From Acidobacteriota bacterium (lineage in GTDB: Bacteria; Actinomycetota; Acidimicrobiia; Acidimicrobiales; Palsa-688), in the NCBI GenBank assembly GCA_028876385.1, contig JAGWSF010000037.1, positions 1 to 32,948 on the forward strand: a stretch of 32,948 nucleotides of DNA, written 5' to 3'. Position numbers and translations under genes: made by a program. Below the pieces are notes generated by a model. The model did not search any database. It saw only the letters and a program-made list of their open reading frames with translations, and was not told where the DNA came from. This document shows positions 16,792-24,032 of this stretch, in pieces. Numbering within the stretch: position 1 is the stretch's first letter; each line of letters opens with the position of its first letter.

Positions 16792-17130
16792 TTAGCACTT
16801 CACGTAGATCTGCCGATGGTCCAAGAGCCAGTTGGCCCATCGGCGACGGACACCGCTTGGGAGTACTAGGTCATCCCACAGCTCCACCACGCGGTCCGCC
16901 TCGATGTATTCCTGGATGTCTTCGGGGGTGCCCTCTCTCATAACCTGCTCGTAAACCCGGCAGACGTCCGTCGGGTCGTCCAAGTCGTAGGTCACCCTCG
17001 GTTCGCTCCAGCGGATATGGAGGGGCAGGATCACTTTCCCTGTCGTGCGAACTCTCGTCGGCTCGTAGTCCGGACCCGGAAGGGCAACCGGGCGAGCGTC
17101 AGGTCCGAGGAGTTGGCTTCGCCAGCGCAT
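16792..17130 (-). CDS. Hypothetical protein, cargo of the tRNA-Ser element
   Basis: A 112-residue soluble protein convergent with the nucleotidyltransferase gene, 27 bp away. The N-terminal half has LPLHIRWSEPRVTYDLDD and the second half VYEQVMREGTPEDIQEYIEADRVVELWDDLVLP. It ends RRRWANWLLDHRQIYVKC. The strong amphipathic pattern and the reasonable ATG at 17130 favour a real gene. I recall similar proteins of unknown function in actinobacterial accessory DNA but can assign no fold. It has no signal peptide or membrane segment. It may be independent cargo. Confidence 0.65.
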   Translation of the reverse strand: MRWRSQLLGPDARPVALPGPDYEPTRVRTTGKVILPLHIRWSEPRVTYDLDDPTDVCRVYEQVMREGTPEDIQEYIEADRVVELWDDLVLPSGVRRRWANWLLDHRQIYVKC

Positions 17131-17400
17131 GTCACGATCGTACGACGGCGCTTCGAGCAGGATCTAGCAACCGATCAGCGGCGTTCCTCGACGAACTCCA
17201 GTTCTAGCCGGCGCTGCTCACTTTCGGGTCAGCGGAGGCGAGACGCCCGCCCAAAGCGGCGGGTGTCATGGGCTTGTACCGGAGCGCCTCGGCACTAATG
17301 GCGCGAGGCTATCGCGGACACCGAAAATTTATGGCCGCTATTATGGCCTTTCGCTCCTTGGCGGGGGATCTGGTGTCCTCAGGTATCCTCGCGGTCGACC
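17131..17400. other. Right end of the putative element, non-coding
   Basis: About 270 bp between the hypothetical gene and the tRNA-Ser hairpin. Apart from the ATGGCC repeat pair at 17331-17354, nothing recognisable was found. The stretch near 17320-17350 is locally AT-richer than its surroundings. Confidence 0.4.
17331..17354 (+). repeat. Second ATGGCC repeat pair with 12-bp spacing
   Basis: ATGGCCGCTATT (17331) is followed directly by ATGGCCTTTCGC (17343). The spacing and orientation match the array at 15641-15700. The pair lies 87 bp from the 3' end of the tRNA-Ser, while the first array starts 107 bp from the displaced tRNA piece, so both ends of the element carry the motif. Confidence 0.6.
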
Positions 17401-17428
17401 AAATTCCCTTGGGGCCACAAGCGAATTT
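17401..17428 (-). terminator. Hairpin just downstream of tRNA-Ser
   Basis: On the minus strand AAATTCGCTTG-TGGCCC-CAAGGGAATTT forms an 11-bp stem with one mismatch and a 6-nt loop, starting 13 nt after the tRNA 3' end. It could terminate the tRNA transcript. It would belong to the integrated element, since it lies inside the att repeats. Confidence 0.55.
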
Positions 17429-17440
17429 CTAGCCCGAGAG

Positions 17441-17528
17441 CGGAGGGAGTGGGATTTGAACCCACGGAGATCTATGCAATCTCAAAGCTTTTCAAGAGCT
17501 TCGCATTCGGCCGCTCTGCCATCCCTCC
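17441..17528 (-). tRNA. tRNA-Ser (anticodon UGA)
   Basis: A complete 88-nt class II tRNA. Its parts are acceptor GGAGGGA/TCCCTCC, D-arm GGCAGAGCGGCCGAATGC, anticodon stem AAGCT/AGCTT around loop CTTGAAA (anticodon TGA), a long variable arm (GAGATTGCATAGATCTC) and T-arm GTGGG-TTCAAAT-CCCAC, with discriminator G. CCA is not encoded. The long variable arm and the GGAGGGA acceptor are serine-specific. It begins 16 bp after the tfoX-like stop codon, so it may share that transcript. Its 3' half contains one copy of the 15-bp direct repeat. Confidence 0.95.
17483..17497. repeat. 15-bp direct repeat, proximal att core copy in tRNA-Ser
   Basis: CAAAGCTTTTCAAGA lies within the anticodon arm and is identical to 15520-15534. 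The sequences diverge on both sides of the block. Confidence 0.7.
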
Positions 17529-17544
17529 AGCCTGCGGAGGAACA

Positions 17545-17898
17545 TTACCGTCTGCGCGTCTGGGCCGTCTTCGAAGCGAGAGAGCGGGCCTGGCCGACCC
17601 CGAGCTGCACCCAGCGGGACAGTCGCCGCTCGGTCGTCAGGTGCTCAGCGCCCACCCTCACCCAGCCGCCCATGGTCCGCTCGCCCATCTCCACCGGCTG
17701 GGCGGGGCCGGCGGCGATCAGCTCGTCGGTCTGGGCCGCCCCGACGCGGACCATGATGCCGCCCTGCCCGCTCACGGCCAGCGCCATGTGGCCGCCCAGC
17801 AGGAACGCCAGGCCGCCGAACATCCTCTTCTCGGACAGGTCCGGCTCGGTCGCCAGGAGCTCCCTCACCCGTTCGGCGAGGTCCTCGTCATAGGCCAC
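17545..17898 (-). CDS. TfoX N-terminal domain protein
   Basis: A 117-residue protein matching the N-terminal domain of TfoX/Sxy. Features are an N-terminal helix (DEDLAERVRELLATEP), the hallmark EKRMFGGLAFLLGGHMALAV, MVRVGAA, and MGGWVRVGAEHLTTERRLSRWV. TfoX/Sxy controls competence in gamma-proteobacteria, but single-domain actinobacterial members have no established role, so no function is claimed. The start is GTG at 17898, overlapping the end of the nitroreductase gene by 11 bp; it is the last protein gene of the pheA operon. Confidence 0.88.
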   Translation of the reverse strand: MAYDEDLAERVRELLATEPDLSEKRMFGGLAFLLGGHMALAVSGQGGIMVRVGAAQTDELIAAGPAQPVEMGERTMGGWVRVGAEHLTTERRLSRWVQLGVGQARSLASKTAQTRRR

Positions 17899-18538
17899 GC
17901 GTGGAGCCCCAGCTGTCCCAGTAGGTGATGTCCTCCACCGGGGGCCGGGCTGCTGGTTTGAAGTCGGTGCCGACGGTGTAGGCCACCGGCAGCAGCGCCA
18001 CCTGGGTCACTTCGTCGTAGGGGATGCCGAGCAGCTCGGCCGCCTCGCGCTCCTTGAAGAGGTGGATGGTCGTCCACGCCGCCCCCAGCCCCCGCGACCG
18101 CAGCGCCAGCATGAAGCTCCACGCCGCGGGGATGATGGCCCCGTAGGTCGATGCCGACAGGACGTTCATGGAGCTCTCGGCCCGTCCCATGACGCACGGG
18201 ATCACGTGCACCGGCACTTTGCCCAGGACGTCGGTCAGGTACAGGGCGCTCTCGTAGACCCGCTTGGTCTGGGGGTCCATCTCCTGGCCGGCGGCCGACT
18301 GGAGGTATCCCTTGCCACCCTCGTCATAGAGGCGGGCCAGCTCGCGGCGCTTCTCGGGGTCGGTGACCACGATCCAGCGCCACGTCTGTGAGTTGCTCGG
18401 GGTGGGGGCCTGGACGGCCAGCTTCAGACAGTCGACGATCACCGACTCGGGCACTTCCCGCTCCAGATCGAGACGTTTGCGCACCGAGCGCGTGGTGGAC
18501 AGAAGTAGGTCGGTCTGGCTCAGATCGAATTCGGTCAC
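17888..18538 (-). CDS. Nitroreductase family protein
   Basis: An FMN-dependent oxidoreductase of 216 residues. The N-terminus has TRSVRKRLDLEREVP (FMN phosphate-binding SxRxf region), followed by QAPTPSNSQTWRWIVV, the characteristic AP-s-N-q-W segment. GLGAAWTTIHLFKEREAAELLGIPYDEV is the conserved C-terminal core. The substrate cannot be assigned; members reduce nitroaromatics, quinones or enones. The start codon overlaps the pheA stop by ATGA, which fixes the start at 18538 and implies coupled translation. Confidence 0.9.
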   Translation of the reverse strand: MTEFDLSQTDLLLSTTRSVRKRLDLEREVPESVIVDCLKLAVQAPTPSNSQTWRWIVVTDPEKRRELARLYDEGGKGYLQSAAGQEMDPQTKRVYESALYLTDVLGKVPVHVIPCVMGRAESSMNVLSASTYGAIIPAAWSFMLALRSRGLGAAWTTIHLFKEREAAELLGIPYDEVTQVALLPVAYTVGTDFKPAARPPVEDITYWDSWGSTRGL

Positions 18539-19506
18539 TGGTTGGCTTCCCCTCTTATGTTCGATCGGATCGCGGCGATCCAGCGGTCAGCAGCCTGCCA
18601 CGCCTCGGTGGCCGCCCGGCGGGCCCCGGCCCCGCTCTCGCCGGCAGCCGGATAGGAGCCGAGGAACTTGAGCGAGCGCAGCCCGGCGTGCAGATCTCGT
18701 AGGCAGTCGGCGACCACCTCGTCGGCCACGTGGCCCTCGAAGTCGATGATGAAGCAGTAGTCGCCGAGGCCCTTCTTGGTCGGCCTCGACTCGAGCTTCA
18801 CGAGGTTGAGGTCCCGGGCCGAGAACTGACCGAGAATGCCGTGCAGCGACCCGGGGTGGTCGGCCGACTGGAAGCACACCACGCTGGTCTTGTCGTGGCC
18901 GCTCGGCGCCGGTATTCCCGAGGCGGGGCGGGCGACGAGCACGAAACGGGTCGCGTTGTCATCGTGGTCCTCGATGCCCGCGGCGAGCACGTCGAGCCCG
19001 TACAGCGAGGCGGCGAGGGCGGTGCCGATGGCCGCCGTATGTCCGTCGCGGTCGGCGCCGTTCTCGCCGATCTGGCGGACCGCCTCGGCGGTCGACGAGG
19101 CGGCGACCTCCTCGGCTTCGGGCAGGTGGGCGGCCAGCCAGTTGCGGCACTGCCCGGTGGCGTGGGGGAACGACACCACCCGCTTGACCTGCGACAGGGC
19201 CATCCCGGGCGGCCCCACCAGGTTCTGGGTCACGGGGAGGACCACCTCGGCCACGATGATCAGGTCCTGCTCGAACACCAGCTGGTCCATGGTGATCGAC
19301 ACGGTGCCCTCGATGGAGTTCTCGATGGCCACGAAGCCGTAGTCGATATGCCCGGAGCTGACCGCGTCGAGCACGTGCACGAACGACCGCATCGGCTGCA
19401 GATCGCCCGCCGCCAGCCGGGCGTCGCTGCGCAGCGCCTCCTCGGTGAAGGTGCCCCGCGGCCCGAGGAAACCGATCGAGGCTCCCGGGGCGACAAACGC
19501 GGTCAT
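18535..19506 (-). CDS. pheA: Prephenate dehydratase
   Basis: Decarboxylates and dehydrates prephenate to phenylpyruvate for phenylalanine synthesis. The 323-residue protein begins with IGFLGPRGTFTEEAL. It has the substrate-binding FVAIENSIEGTVSITMDQL and the catalytic NATRFVLV (TRF motif). The C-terminal ACT domain (LHGILGQFSARDLNLVKLESRP) contains the ESRP element that senses phenylalanine for feedback control. An ATG at 19506 is chosen; longer versions would overlap the divergent larB gene. It heads an operon with the nitroreductase and the TfoX-like gene. Confidence 0.95.
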   Translation of the reverse strand: MTAFVAPGASIGFLGPRGTFTEEALRSDARLAAGDLQPMRSFVHVLDAVSSGHIDYGFVAIENSIEGTVSITMDQLVFEQDLIIVAEVVLPVTQNLVGPPGMALSQVKRVVSFPHATGQCRNWLAAHLPEAEEVAASSTAEAVRQIGENGADRDGHTAAIGTALAASLYGLDVLAAGIEDHDDNATRFVLVARPASGIPAPSGHDKTSVVCFQSADHPGSLHGILGQFSARDLNLVKLESRPTKKGLGDYCFIIDFEGHVADEVVADCLRDLHAGLRSLKFLGSYPAAGESGAGARRAATEAWQAADRWIAAIRSNIRGEANQ

Positions 19507-19528
19507 GGCCGGGCAGGATAGATGGATC

Positions 19529-20266
19529 ATGGACGAAGCCGCCGTTCGCAAGCTGCTCGACCAGCTGACCGCGGGAGACGTCGACGCCGACGAGGTGGTC
19601 CGCCGGCTCCGCTCCCTGCCCTACACCGACCTCGGTTACGCCACCGTGGACTCCCATCGTGAGCTGCGCCAGGGCGTACCCGAAGCGGTGTACGGGCCGG
19701 GCAAGACGGCCGAGCAGTGTGTCGGCATCATCGGTGAGCTGCTCTCGGGCAGCGTCGGGCCGGTCCTGCTCAGCCGGGCGTCGGCCGAGCAGATCGAGGC
19801 CGTCACCGCCGCCCACCCCGGAGCCCGCGTCAGGGGCTCCACGGTGGTGTGGCATCCGGCCCCGGCGAGGGGCACCGACGCCGTGGTGGTCGTGACCGCC
19901 GGCACCGCGGATCTCCCCGTGGCCGAGGAGTGCCGGAGCACCCTGGACGCCCTCGGCTTCGGATCGCGCCTGATCGCCGACGTCGGCGTCGCCGGTATCC
20001 ACCGCATCCTCGACCGGGCCGCGGAGATACAGCGGGCCCCGGCGGTGGTGGTCGTCGCCGGCATGGAAGGAGCGCTGGCCTCGGTGGTCGGCGGCCTCAG
20101 CGCCGCGCCGGTGGTGGCCGTGCCGACCAGCGTCGGGTACGGCTCGTCGTTGGCGGGCGTCACCGCCCTGCTCGGCATGCTGGCCTCCTGCGCGTCGGGG
20201 CTGGTGGTGGTGGGCATAGACAACGGTTTCGGCGCTGCCTTCGCCATCCACCGCCTCCTGGCATGA
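19529..20266 (+). CDS. larB: Nickel pincer cofactor biosynthesis carboxylase LarB
   Basis: LarB carboxylates and hydrolyses nicotinic acid adenine dinucleotide to make the pyridinium dicarboxylate precursor of the nickel-pincer nucleotide cofactor of lactate racemase-like enzymes. The 245-residue protein has YTDLGYATVDSHRELRQGVPEAVYG near the N-terminus and VVTAGTADLPVAEE. The AIR carboxylase-like core is VVVAGMEGALASVVGGL followed by VPTSVGYG. It is followed by larC 16 bp downstream. The ATG at 19529 leaves only 22 bp to the divergent pheA start. Confidence 0.95.
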   Translation: MDEAAVRKLLDQLTAGDVDADEVVRRLRSLPYTDLGYATVDSHRELRQGVPEAVYGPGKTAEQCVGIIGELLSGSVGPVLLSRASAEQIEAVTAAHPGARVRGSTVVWHPAPARGTDAVVVVTAGTADLPVAEECRSTLDALGFGSRLIADVGVAGIHRILDRAAEIQRAPAVVVVAGMEGALASVVGGLSAAPVVAVPTSVGYGSSLAGVTALLGMLASCASGLVVVGIDNGFGAAFAIHRLLA

Positions 20267-20282
20267 CCGGGTTCGGGCGGCC

Positions 20283-21458
20283 ATGACGACCGTGGCGTGG
20301 TGGAACTGTTACGCCGGCATCGCCGGCAACATGGCCCTCGGCTCGCTGATCGACGCCGGAGCCGACCTCGAGGCCATCGAGCGGGAGCTGGTCGCCCTGC
20401 CCGTCGGTGGTTGGACCCTCGAGACCGAGGAGGTGCTGCGGGCCGGGCTGGCCGCCACCCACGTGCGGGTCCGGGTGGGCGAGACCCATGTGGTGCGCAC
20501 CTACAGCCACATCGTCGGTCTTCTCACCGAGGCCCGCCTCCCCGACCGGGCCCGGGAGCGGGCGCTCGCCGCGTTCCTGCGCCTCGGAACGGTGGAGAGC
20601 CGCCTGCACCGGCGGCCGCTGAGCCAGGTCCATTTCCACGAGGTGGGCTCGACCGACGCCATCATCGACATCGTCGGGACCTGCGTGGCCCTCGAGGTCC
20701 TCGGGGTGGACGAGGTGCGGTCCAGCCCGGTGGCCCAGGGCACGGGGATGGTCAGCTCGGCCCACGGGCTGCTTCCGGTTCCCGCGCCCGCCGTGGTGGG
20801 CCTCCTGGCTGACGCCGGCGCACCCAGTTTCGGCACGACGGTGCCCATGGAGCTGACCACCCCGACCGGTGCCGCGCTGCTCGCCGGGCTGTGCCGCGGG
20901 TGGGGACCGATGCCGGCCATGACCGTCACCGCCAGCGGTTTCGGGGCCGGATCCCGGGAGATCGACGGGATGCCCAACGCCCTGCAGGTGGTTCTCGGCT
21001 CGAGCGTCGAGCCGGCTCCCGACCACGCCCAGCCGGTCGTGGTCCTCGAGGCCAACGTGGACGACGTGACCGGGGAGATCCTCGGAGCCACCCTCACGGC
21101 TTTGATGGCCGCCGGGGCGCTCGACGCGTGGATCACCCCCGTCACGGCCAAGAAGGGACGCCCGGGCCAGGTGATATCGGCGCTGTGCGAGCCGTCCGCG
21201 GCGGCGGCCCTGCGCCGGGTGCTCGCCGAGGAGACCGGCACCCTGGGGGTCAGAGCCTCGACCTGGCAACGCTGGCCGTCGACCCGGGAGTTCGGGACCG
21301 TCGAGGTCGACGGATACCCGGTACGGGTCAAGCGCGGCCCGTCTCGAATCAAGGCCGAGCACGACGACGCCGCCCGGGTGGCTCGCCTCCTCGGTCAGCC
21401 CGTGCGCGAGGTGGCCCGCCGGGCCGAGGAGTCGGCCCACCGCCTCTTCGACGGCTGA
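20283..21458 (+). CDS. larC: Nickel insertion protein LarC
   Basis: LarC inserts nickel into the pincer nucleotide cofactor in a CTP-dependent reaction. The 391-residue product is one uninterrupted frame, unlike Lactobacillus larC, which uses a programmed frameshift. Motifs are QVHFHEVGSTDAIIDIVG, TPTGAALLAGL, LEANVDDVTGEILGATL and AKKGRPGQVI. The N-terminal motif usually written GISGDM reads GIAGNM here, an Asp-to-Asn change. It is translated just after larB. LarE (sulfur insertion) and a LarA-type enzyme are not in the window. Confidence 0.94.
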   Translation: MTTVAWWNCYAGIAGNMALGSLIDAGADLEAIERELVALPVGGWTLETEEVLRAGLAATHVRVRVGETHVVRTYSHIVGLLTEARLPDRARERALAAFLRLGTVESRLHRRPLSQVHFHEVGSTDAIIDIVGTCVALEVLGVDEVRSSPVAQGTGMVSSAHGLLPVPAPAVVGLLADAGAPSFGTTVPMELTTPTGAALLAGLCRGWGPMPAMTVTASGFGAGSREIDGMPNALQVVLGSSVEPAPDHAQPVVVLEANVDDVTGEILGATLTALMAAGALDAWITPVTAKKGRPGQVISALCEPSAAAALRRVLAEETGTLGVRASTWQRWPSTREFGTVEVDGYPVRVKRGPSRIKAEHDDAARVARLLGQPVREVARRAEESAHRLFDG

Positions 21459-21569
21459 GCTCGGAGGGTGGCCCTGGCCATCGTGATGACGCTCAGCCGG
21501 CCCGGGACGAGAGGTGTCGCCGACCGTCGCCGATAATCCGGTACCGGCCGGGGGCGCCCATCCACCATC

Positions 21570-23171
21570 ATGGAGACCGTGCTGGAAGCCCGGGAACTCA
21601 CCGTCGAGGTAGGCGGCAGGGTGACGCTCGCCGGAGCGTCGTTCTCGGTGCGCGCCGGTGACAAGGTCGGTCTGGTGGGCCGCAACGGCGCCGGCAAGAC
21701 CAGCCTGCTCAAGGTGCTGGCCGGCGACGCCGAGGCGGCGGGGGGCAAGGCGACGGTTCACGGTCGCCTCGGTTTCCTCTCCCAGGACCCCCGTTCGCTG
21801 CGCCAGGTCACCGAAGCCAGTGGCCTCACCCACGTGATGTCGGGCCGGGGGCTCGACGAGGCCGCCGAACGGGTGGAGCGGCTGCGTCGGGCCATGGAGG
21901 CCGACCCGAGCGAGCGGGCGGTGGCGCGCTACTCGCGCGCCGAGGAGCAGTTCGCCTCCCTCGGCGGTTACGCCGCCGAGTCCGAGGTACGCCAGTTGGT
22001 GGCCGGGCTCGGATTGGCCGCCGACCGGCTGGACCTGCCCCTCGGGGTGCTGTCTGGTGGTGAGAGGCGCCGGGTCGAGCTGGCCCGCATCCTCTTCGGC
22101 GGCACCGACGTGCTCATGCTCGACGAGCCGACCAACCACCTCGACGGCGACGCCAAGACGTGGCTCATGGGCTTCCTGCGGGACTTCCGGGGCGCCCTCC
22201 TGGTGGTCAGCCACGACCTGGACCTCCTCGACGAGGCCATCACCCGGGTGCTGCACCTCGACGAGGCCGAGATGTTCGAGTACCGGGGCACCTACAGTCA
22301 GTACCGGGAGGCCCGGGCCGCCGACGAGGAGCGGCAACGCCGGCTGGTCGGCCGCCAGCAGGCCGAGATCAAGCGTCTCGCCGACCTGGCCGACTCGATG
22401 CGCCACCAGACGTCCAAGCGGGCCCGGGTGGCCAAGTCCCTGGATAAGAGGGTGGAGCGCCTCCAGTCCCACGCCGCTACCGGGCCCGGCAAGGGCGATC
22501 ACCGCTACCGGGTCCGTTTCCCCGAGCCGCCCCGGGCCGGTCGGGTGGTGCTCGAGGCCGAGGAGCTGGGCCAGGCCTACGGGGGCCCGATGATCTTCGA
22601 GGACGTCTCCTTCGCCGTCGAGCGGGGCGAGCGGGTCCTGATCATGGGGCTCAACGGGGCGGGCAAGACCTCGCTGCTGCGGATCCTGGCCGGACGCGCC
22701 GATCCCAAGCTGGGCAGCTTCCGCACCGGGCTCGGGGTGACCCCCGGCTACTACGCCCAGGAGCACGAGGGGATCCGCTCCGGCGTGACCGTGCTGGCCC
22801 ACATGCGCGAGGCGTCGGATGCTCCCGAGGCCGAGCTGCGCAGCCTGCTCGGCATGTTCGGGCTGACCGGCCAGATCGCCCATCAAGACGCCGGGACGCT
22901 GTCGGGTGGGGAGAAGACCAAGCTGGCGCTGGCCCAACTGGTCGCCGGGCGCCACAACCTCCTGCTCCTCGACGAGCCCACCAACAACCTCGACCCCCCC
23001 TCGCGCGACGCCATCGGCGGCGCCCTGTCGGAGTGGCCGGGGGCCATGATCATCGTCAGCCACGACGCCGGTTTCGTGGCCCAGCTCACGCCGAGCCGGG
23101 TGCTGATGATGCCCGACGGCGTCGAGGACCACTGGAGCGACGACCTGCTCGACCTGGTGGCGCTGGCTTGA
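21570..23171 (+). CDS. ABC-F family ATPase
   Basis: A 533-residue protein with two ABC ATPase domains and no membrane segments, as in the ABC-F ribosome-associated translation factors (EttA/Uup-like, some giving antibiotic resistance). Domain 1 has Walker A GRNGAGKTS at residues 38-46, signature LSGGERRRVELA and Walker B LMLDEPTNHLD. Domain 2 has GLNGAGKTS, LSGGEKTKLALA and LLLLDEPTNNLD. The linker between them is charged and helical (EERQRRLVGRQQAEIKRLADLADSM), the P-site tRNA-interaction motif region. The subtype cannot be fixed. The start ATG follows a 111-bp gap after larC. Confidence 0.93.
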   Translation: METVLEARELTVEVGGRVTLAGASFSVRAGDKVGLVGRNGAGKTSLLKVLAGDAEAAGGKATVHGRLGFLSQDPRSLRQVTEASGLTHVMSGRGLDEAAERVERLRRAMEADPSERAVARYSRAEEQFASLGGYAAESEVRQLVAGLGLAADRLDLPLGVLSGGERRRVELARILFGGTDVLMLDEPTNHLDGDAKTWLMGFLRDFRGALLVVSHDLDLLDEAITRVLHLDEAEMFEYRGTYSQYREARAADEERQRRLVGRQQAEIKRLADLADSMRHQTSKRARVAKSLDKRVERLQSHAATGPGKGDHRYRVRFPEPPRAGRVVLEAEELGQAYGGPMIFEDVSFAVERGERVLIMGLNGAGKTSLLRILAGRADPKLGSFRTGLGVTPGYYAQEHEGIRSGVTVLAHMREASDAPEAELRSLLGMFGLTGQIAHQDAGTLSGGEKTKLALAQLVAGRHNLLLLDEPTNNLDPPSRDAIGGALSEWPGAMIIVSHDAGFVAQLTPSRVLMMPDGVEDHWSDDLLDLVALA

Positions 23172-23232
23172 GTCCCCGTCGGGCCGCCCCCTTTCCCCCA
23201 CCCCCCAGACGCAGCCCATACGGAGGCCGGGA

Positions 23233-24027
23233 GTGACCCCCACCGACGACGCGGACCTGCAGTTGGCTCTCCACCTCGCCGACCGGGCCGACGCGCTCAC
23301 CCTGGCCGCCTTCCCCCGTCCCGACCTGGTGGTGGAGACCAAACCGGACCGGACCCCGGTCAGCGAGGCCGACCGGGCGGTGGAGGAGGACATCCGCCGC
23401 CGCCTGGCTGAGGAGCGTCCCGACGACCGGGTGGTCGGCGAGGAGTTCGGCGACACCGGGAGCGGCGCCCGGCGCTGGATCGTCGATCCCATCGACGGCA
23501 CCAAGAACTTCGTGCGCCGCATTCCGGTCTGGGCCACCCTGATCGCCCTCGAGATCGGCGACGTCATGAGCGTGGGGGTGGTGTCAGCCCCGGCTCTCGG
23601 GCGTCGCTGGTGGGCCGCCCGGGGTCAGGGGGCGTGGATGAGCGAGGCCGGCGTCGGCACCCGGCAGATCCACGTGTCCAAGGTCGCCACGTTGGCCGAC
23701 GCCCACGTCTCGGGGGCAGCCCTGTCGGCGTGGGCCGACTGGGGCGGTCCCGAGGCCTACTTGGACCTGGCCACCCGCTGCTACGCCGACCGGGCCTTCG
23801 GCGACTTCTGGTCGCACATGATGGTGGCCGAAGGGACCTGCGAGATCGGCCTGGACCCCATCGTCTCGCTGTGGGATCTGGCTCCCCTGTTGGTGATCGT
23901 GGAAGAGGCCGGAGGCCGCTTCACCAGCTTCGGCGGTGAAGCCCGCGCCGACGGCGGGAGCGCCATCTCGACCAACGGGATCCTCCACGAACAGGCGCGG
24001 TCCATCATCACGGCCCGGGTCGCCTGA
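23233..24027 (+). CDS. hisN: Inositol monophosphatase family protein, probably histidinol-phosphatase
   Basis: A Mg-dependent phosphatase of 264 residues. Metal-binding motifs are GEEFG (about residues 73-77), WIVDPIDGTKNFVRRIPVWATLIAL and the C-terminal LWDLAPLLVIVEEAGG. KTKPDRTPVSEADRAVE-type sequence at the N-terminus and the FVR insertion after DGTKNF resemble the actinobacterial HisN histidinol-phosphate phosphatases more than inositol phosphatases. No other his genes are adjacent, so the substrate is inferred. It starts with GTG at 23233 after GGAGGCCGGGA. Confidence 0.82.
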   Translation: MTPTDDADLQLALHLADRADALTLAAFPRPDLVVETKPDRTPVSEADRAVEEDIRRRLAEERPDDRVVGEEFGDTGSGARRWIVDPIDGTKNFVRRIPVWATLIALEIGDVMSVGVVSAPALGRRWWAARGQGAWMSEAGVGTRQIHVSKVATLADAHVSGAALSAWADWGGPEAYLDLATRCYADRAFGDFWSHMMVAEGTCEIGLDPIVSLWDLAPLLVIVEEAGGRFTSFGGEARADGGSAISTNGILHEQARSIITARVA

Positions 24028-24032
24028 AGGCC

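Noticed and set aside
17449..17928. Plus-strand frame across the tRNA-Ser and the TfoX-like gene
   Set aside because: It is the antisense of a complete tRNA and of a gene with clear TfoX motifs.
20160..23567. A minus-strand open frame of over 1,100 codons
   Set aside because: It lies opposite larC and the ABC-F gene, whose motifs are unambiguous. The product is low-complexity His/Gly/Arg-rich shadow sequence.
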